NCBI GenBank assembly: GCA_913776195.1
Contig: CAJYMH010000031.1
Span: 310,001-374,000, forward strand
DNA length: 64,000 nt
Origin: an uncultured Caulobacter sp.
GTDB taxonomy: Bacteria > Pseudomonadota > Alphaproteobacteria > Caulobacterales > Caulobacteraceae
Direction: 5' to 3'
Shown piece by piece: positions 60,918 to 64,000 of the stretch. The position numbers and the translations under genes were made by a program. Numbering within the stretch: position 1 is the first letter of the stretch; the number at the start of each line of letters is the position of its first letter. Under the pieces are notes generated by a model. The model ran no database searches. It saw only the letters and a program-made list of their open reading frames with translations, and was not told the origin of the DNA.

Positions 60918-63806
60918 CTAGAACTTGCCGCGGACGCCGAGCAGGAAGGTCGTGCCCGGCTTGTAGTAAGTGAAGGCCGCGTTGTCGTATTCGAAGGTGC
61001 TGCGCTGGGCCTCGTTGGTGATGTTGATCACGTCGAAGGTCACGCGCGGCTGGCTGGGCAGCCAGTCGAATTCGTAAGAGGCCGACAGGTCCCACTGGCC
61101 GCGTTCGTCGGTTCGCAGCTGGGCGAGCGGAACGCTGTTCTGGTTCAGGCCCGAGGAGATCTGGGCGTCGTTCCAGACGTAGGACAGGCGGATCGAGGCC
61201 GGGCCGCGCTCGTAGTAGCCCGTGACGTTGTAGGTCCAGGGCGAGATGCCGATGGCCACGGCGGGAGCGCCGGTGCCGCGACCACGCTGCTCGATCTTCG
61301 TCAGGTTGGCGGTGAAGCCCGCGCCCTTGACCAGGAAGTCCAGCGGCTGGACCCAGGTCACTTCGGCGCCGTCGATGGTCAGGATGCCGTTGGCGTTGAC
61401 CTGCTGGGTCACCGTCACGGTGGCGGCGTCGGGGCCGCCCCGGTTGGTGATCGCCTGCTGCTGCAGCTGAGTCAGCTGGTCATAGGCGATTCCGAGCTGG
61501 TTGAAGGGGATGGTGGTGTTCCCCTGCACCGTGAAGCCGGTGATCTCCTTGGTGAACAGGGCGACGCCGATATAGCCCTCGCCGCCGGTGTAGAACTCGC
61601 CGCCGATGTCGAAGTTGTTCGAGATGTACGGCTGGATGCCCGGATTGCCCTGGGTGGCGTTTTGGGCCGACGGATCGCTGAACACCGTGCCCGGCAGCAT
61701 GGCGCTGGGGTTAGCCCGCGTGATCGTCCGCGACGCGGCGAAGCGCAGGTTGATGTTGTCGCGAATCTGCCAGACGGCGTTGAAGGCCGGCAGGAAGCCG
61801 TCGTAGTCGGTCTCGCGGGACAGGAACGTCAGGACGCCGTTCACCGTCTGCGGGCCTTCGATCAGCTGGTTGGTGTCGTAGTAACGGACGCCGGCGTTGA
61901 AGCGCAGGTCGCGGTCGAGGACCTGGGTCAGGCCGTTGAGCTCGATATAGGCGCCCTTGGTCTTCTCGCCCACCAGGCCCGAGGCGGCGCCGGTGGCGGC
62001 CGAAGCGGTGAACGGCGCGACGCTGTTATAGGCGTCGAACTGAGCTGTCTCCATGATCCGCGGATCGAAGGTGATGAAGTTCGTCGGTCCGGGAATGATG
62101 AAACCGGCGAGGGCCGACTGCGGGATCAGCGATCCGGCTTGACCATTGCAGGGCTGGGCCGGGGTGGGCAGGACGCCGGTGGGGGTGATGCCGCCGCCGC
62201 CGCAGACCGCCTGTTGCCAGCGCGCGCTGTTGTCCAGCGCCTGGATCGTGCGGCCCACATCGTCATAGGACACGCCGGCCCGCACGTTGACGCCGTCCTC
62301 GGCGCCGAAGGTGACGTCGATCCGAGCGCCCTTGTTGGAGGTGACGCGCTTCTCATTTTGGATGTTCACGCGGCCGCCGGCCCACTGCCAGCCGAGGTTC
62401 GGGTCGTTGAGGTTCAGCGAGCTCTTGATCGAGGGGTAAGGCCCGGACGTGTTGTCGTAATCGACCGTCGTGAAGGGCGAATTGATCAGGATCGTCGGCG
62501 CTTCACGGAAGAAGATCGACCGGCTCAGATTGGCCTGGGCGTCGATGCGCAGCCAATCGTTCGGACGCCAGGTGCCGCCGGGGTTAAAGTTGTAGAACTC
62601 CACCTCCTCGTCATACGGGCGATATTCGAGGAAGAACTGCGAGTTGAGGAAGGTGCCCTTGGTGACGACGTTGTTGCTGTCGACCTGCACGCCGACCGGA
62701 ACCATGGCGTTCGAGTTCCGAACGATCCAGTTCATGTCGATGCGCTGGAACTCCCGGTTCGCCTTCCCGTAGAGGGTGTCGAAGTAGAAGTTCATGGAGT
62801 CGTTCGGACGCCATTCGAAAGACAGCAGGGCGGAGTTGCGGTCGCGATCGCCGTAGCTGACCGACTCGCGGCCCAGGCGCGGGATCAGGCCGTCCGAAAG
62901 CTGAACCAGGCTGGTGCCCGGGTTCAGCGACTGCAGCACCGCTGGGGTGATGGCCGCACCGGGAACCAGGCCGTTGCTGGTCACGCCGGCCGGAACCGTC
63001 GAGGCGAAATTGAAGCCGTTGCCGCCGTTGGTGTTGCATCCCGGGCAGGTCAGGTTGGCGTTAGTCCAGCCGATGGTCTCGAAGCCGTCGGTTCGGCTCT
63101 TGTTGCGGACGAAGGCCACGCCCGCCAGGACGCCGACCTCGCCGATCCCGGTCTCCCAGGTGTCGCTGGCGATCAGGGCGCCGCGCGGCGTCACCTTCTC
63201 GGCGATGGAGTTGTAGCTCCCTTGCATCGAATAGGTGATCTGCCGGCCCTTGTAGTCGAAAGGCCGCGCGCTGCGCATGTTGACCACGCCGGCCACGCCG
63301 CCCTCGACGGTGCTGGCCACCGGCGTCTTGTTCACGTCCAGACGGGTGAACAGTTCGGTGGGGAACAGGTCGAGGTCGACTTCGCGGTTCTGATTCTGCG
63401 AGTCGGTGCGGCCCGACGAGGCCACGGCGATCTGCGCGCCGTTGAGCAGGACCTTGGTGAAGTTGGTGCCCAGGCCCCGGACAGAGACGTTCAGGCCTTC
63501 ACCGTTGATTTCGCGGGTCAGCTGGACGCCGGGAATCCGGTTCAGCGACTCGGCGAGGTTAAGGTCGGGAAACTTGCCGATGTCCTCGGCGAAGATGGAG
63601 TCGCTGAAGCCCACCGATTCGCGCTTGGCGTTGGTCGAGCTGATCAGAGCGCCGCGGAAGCCGGTGACGATCACCTCTTCGACGGTCGAGTCGTCCGCCG
63701 GCGCGGTCTGCGCGAAAACGGCGGAGGTCAGACCGCCGCTGAGGAAGGTCGCTCCCAGCAGCGCGGCCTTCGCGCGCGCAATTATCCTGCGGTTTGAAGT
63801 ACGCAT
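60918..63806 (-). CDS. TonB-dependent receptor, Xanthomonas/Caulobacter carbohydrate type
   Basis: A 962-residue outer-membrane receptor. It has a signal peptide ending near residue 32 (TSAVFAQ), a TonB-box region (EEVIVTGFRGAL), and the plug opening SSTNAKRESVGFSDSIFAEDIGKFPDLNLAESLNRIPGVQ that marks the large receptors of xanthomonads and caulobacters used for plant carbohydrates. The barrel follows and ends FLLGVRGKF. It would import xylo-oligosaccharides or aldouronic acids released by the GH10 and GH115 enzymes. The ATG at 63806 follows AAGGGGACG. A LacI-type box and a TTGGTCTAAC element lie 118-178 bp upstream, as in the other control regions of this island. Confidence 0.95.
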   Translation of the reverse strand: MRTSNRRIIARAKAALLGATFLSGGLTSAVFAQTAPADDSTVEEVIVTGFRGALISSTNAKRESVGFSDSIFAEDIGKFPDLNLAESLNRIPGVQLTREINGEGLNVSVRGLGTNFTKVLLNGAQIAVASSGRTDSQNQNREVDLDLFPTELFTRLDVNKTPVASTVEGGVAGVVNMRSARPFDYKGRQITYSMQGSYNSIAEKVTPRGALIASDTWETGIGEVGVLAGVAFVRNKSRTDGFETIGWTNANLTCPGCNTNGGNGFNFASTVPAGVTSNGLVPGAAITPAVLQSLNPGTSLVQLSDGLIPRLGRESVSYGDRDRNSALLSFEWRPNDSMNFYFDTLYGKANREFQRIDMNWIVRNSNAMVPVGVQVDSNNVVTKGTFLNSQFFLEYRPYDEEVEFYNFNPGGTWRPNDWLRIDAQANLSRSIFFREAPTILINSPFTTVDYDNTSGPYPSIKSSLNLNDPNLGWQWAGGRVNIQNEKRVTSNKGARIDVTFGAEDGVNVRAGVSYDDVGRTIQALDNSARWQQAVCGGGGITPTGVLPTPAQPCNGQAGSLIPQSALAGFIIPGPTNFITFDPRIMETAQFDAYNSVAPFTASAATGAASGLVGEKTKGAYIELNGLTQVLDRDLRFNAGVRYYDTNQLIEGPQTVNGVLTFLSRETDYDGFLPAFNAVWQIRDNINLRFAASRTITRANPSAMLPGTVFSDPSAQNATQGNPGIQPYISNNFDIGGEFYTGGEGYIGVALFTKEITGFTVQGNTTIPFNQLGIAYDQLTQLQQQAITNRGGPDAATVTVTQQVNANGILTIDGAEVTWVQPLDFLVKGAGFTANLTKIEQRGRGTGAPAVAIGISPWTYNVTGYYERGPASIRLSYVWNDAQISSGLNQNSVPLAQLRTDERGQWDLSASYEFDWLPSQPRVTFDVINITNEAQRSTFEYDNAAFTYYKPGTTFLLGVRGKF

Positions 63807-63923
63807 GTTTCGTCCCCTTGTGCGCGCTCTGAGGCGCTTTTTGTTTATGCGGGCCGGCCCAGGAGGCTTGTTTCCTGCGCTCCCGCTGCGCCATCGCCGA
63901 GGGCCTCTGCAAGCCTCACGCAA

Positions 63924-63937
63924 TGGTACCGGTCACA
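63924..63937. promoter_or_regulatory. LacI-type operator candidate, site 3
   Basis: TGGTACCGGTCACA, the third box with TGRTACCGGT, located 118 bp before the TonB receptor start. A second, partial GGTAC element follows at 63946-63950. All three boxes precede genes of the xylan island and none is seen elsewhere in the window. Confidence 0.58.
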
Positions 63938-63973
63938 TGAAAAGCGGTACTAGGTCAGTTCTCGGATGTCAAG

Positions 63974-63984
63974 TTGGTCTAACA
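63974..63984. promoter_or_regulatory. FadR/GntR-type operator candidate, site 3 (weak)
   Basis: TTGGTCTAACA keeps one good half-site (TTGGTCT) of the box found at 45699 and 55691; the other half is imperfect (AAC in place of GACC). It lies 168 bp upstream of the receptor start. Weaker than the other two. Confidence 0.4.
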
Positions 63985-64000
63985 GTGTCTTCTCCAGTGG

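Noticed and set aside
60687..63797. 1036-codon open frame antisense to the TonB receptor and esterase genes
   Set aside because: Composition-driven shadow; it crosses a clear terminator and two real genes.

Overview
The window reads as chromosomal DNA of a Caulobacter-like alphaproteobacterium (order Caulobacterales; Caulobacter, Phenylobacterium and Brevundimonas cannot be separated by eye). The basis is very high GC, short intergenic gaps, many 1-8 bp gene overlaps, TonB-dependent receptors of the Xanthomonas/Caulobacter kind, a protein resembling the N-terminus of the Caulobacter S-layer protein RsaA, and a hemC-hemD-Mic60-hemY block typical of alphaproteobacteria. There is no phage, transposon, CRISPR array or rRNA, and one tRNA (Thr, CGT).

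Layout. 0-5.6 kb: end of a ligase-associated exonuclease gene, two hotdog thioesterases, a lipoprotein metallopeptidase of M49 type, a secreted SRPBCC protein, two tandem 28/29-residue hydrophobic micropeptides, a creatininase-family hydrolase, and small Rieske and YciI proteins. 5.6-12 kb: housekeeping genes gpsA-tsaD, and divergently hemC-hemD-Mic60-like-hemY, then tRNA-Thr. 12-18.3 kb: an RsaA-like surface protein, a methyltransferase with a regulatory domain, a hybrid histidine kinase and a small winged-helix protein. 18.3-25 kb: TonB receptor plus esterase, GST, nrdB, a Tudor-like small protein and a dicarboxylate symporter. 25.2-26.5 kb: a second surface protein that joins RTX repeats to the RsaA-type domain in the opposite order.

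27.4-42.5 kb is a surface-polysaccharide island. A six-gene minus-strand operon (tal-gmhB-gmhA-hddA-like-hddA-hddC) could make GDP-D-glycero-alpha-D-manno-heptose from sedoheptulose 7-phosphate. Next to it is a Wzy-type assembly set: two paralogous GT2 enzymes, an acyltransferase, an initiating phosphoglycosyl transferase, a WecG/TagA transferase, a polymerase, a flippase, a Wza-type export lipoprotein and a Wzc-like co-polymerase whose Walker A lysine is missing.

42.7-63.8 kb is a glucuronoxylan-utilisation island: GH43, ExuT-like transporter, GH10, GH43, GH3, GH115, a FadR-type GntR regulator, ManD mannonate dehydratase, GH67, a CE4 deacetylase, an SGNH esterase and a TonB receptor. Inferred workflow: the receptor imports xylo-oligosaccharides, periplasmic glycosidases and esterases strip acetyl, (methyl)glucuronosyl and xylosyl groups, and ExuT takes uronate into the cytoplasm for catabolism through ManD. 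Three control regions in the island share a LacI-type box (TGRTACCGGT core), and two of them carry clear FadR-type boxes, suggesting a double-controlled regulon.

Limits: no similarity search was possible. Functions come from recognised motifs and context. Several start codons are judgement calls and are flagged.
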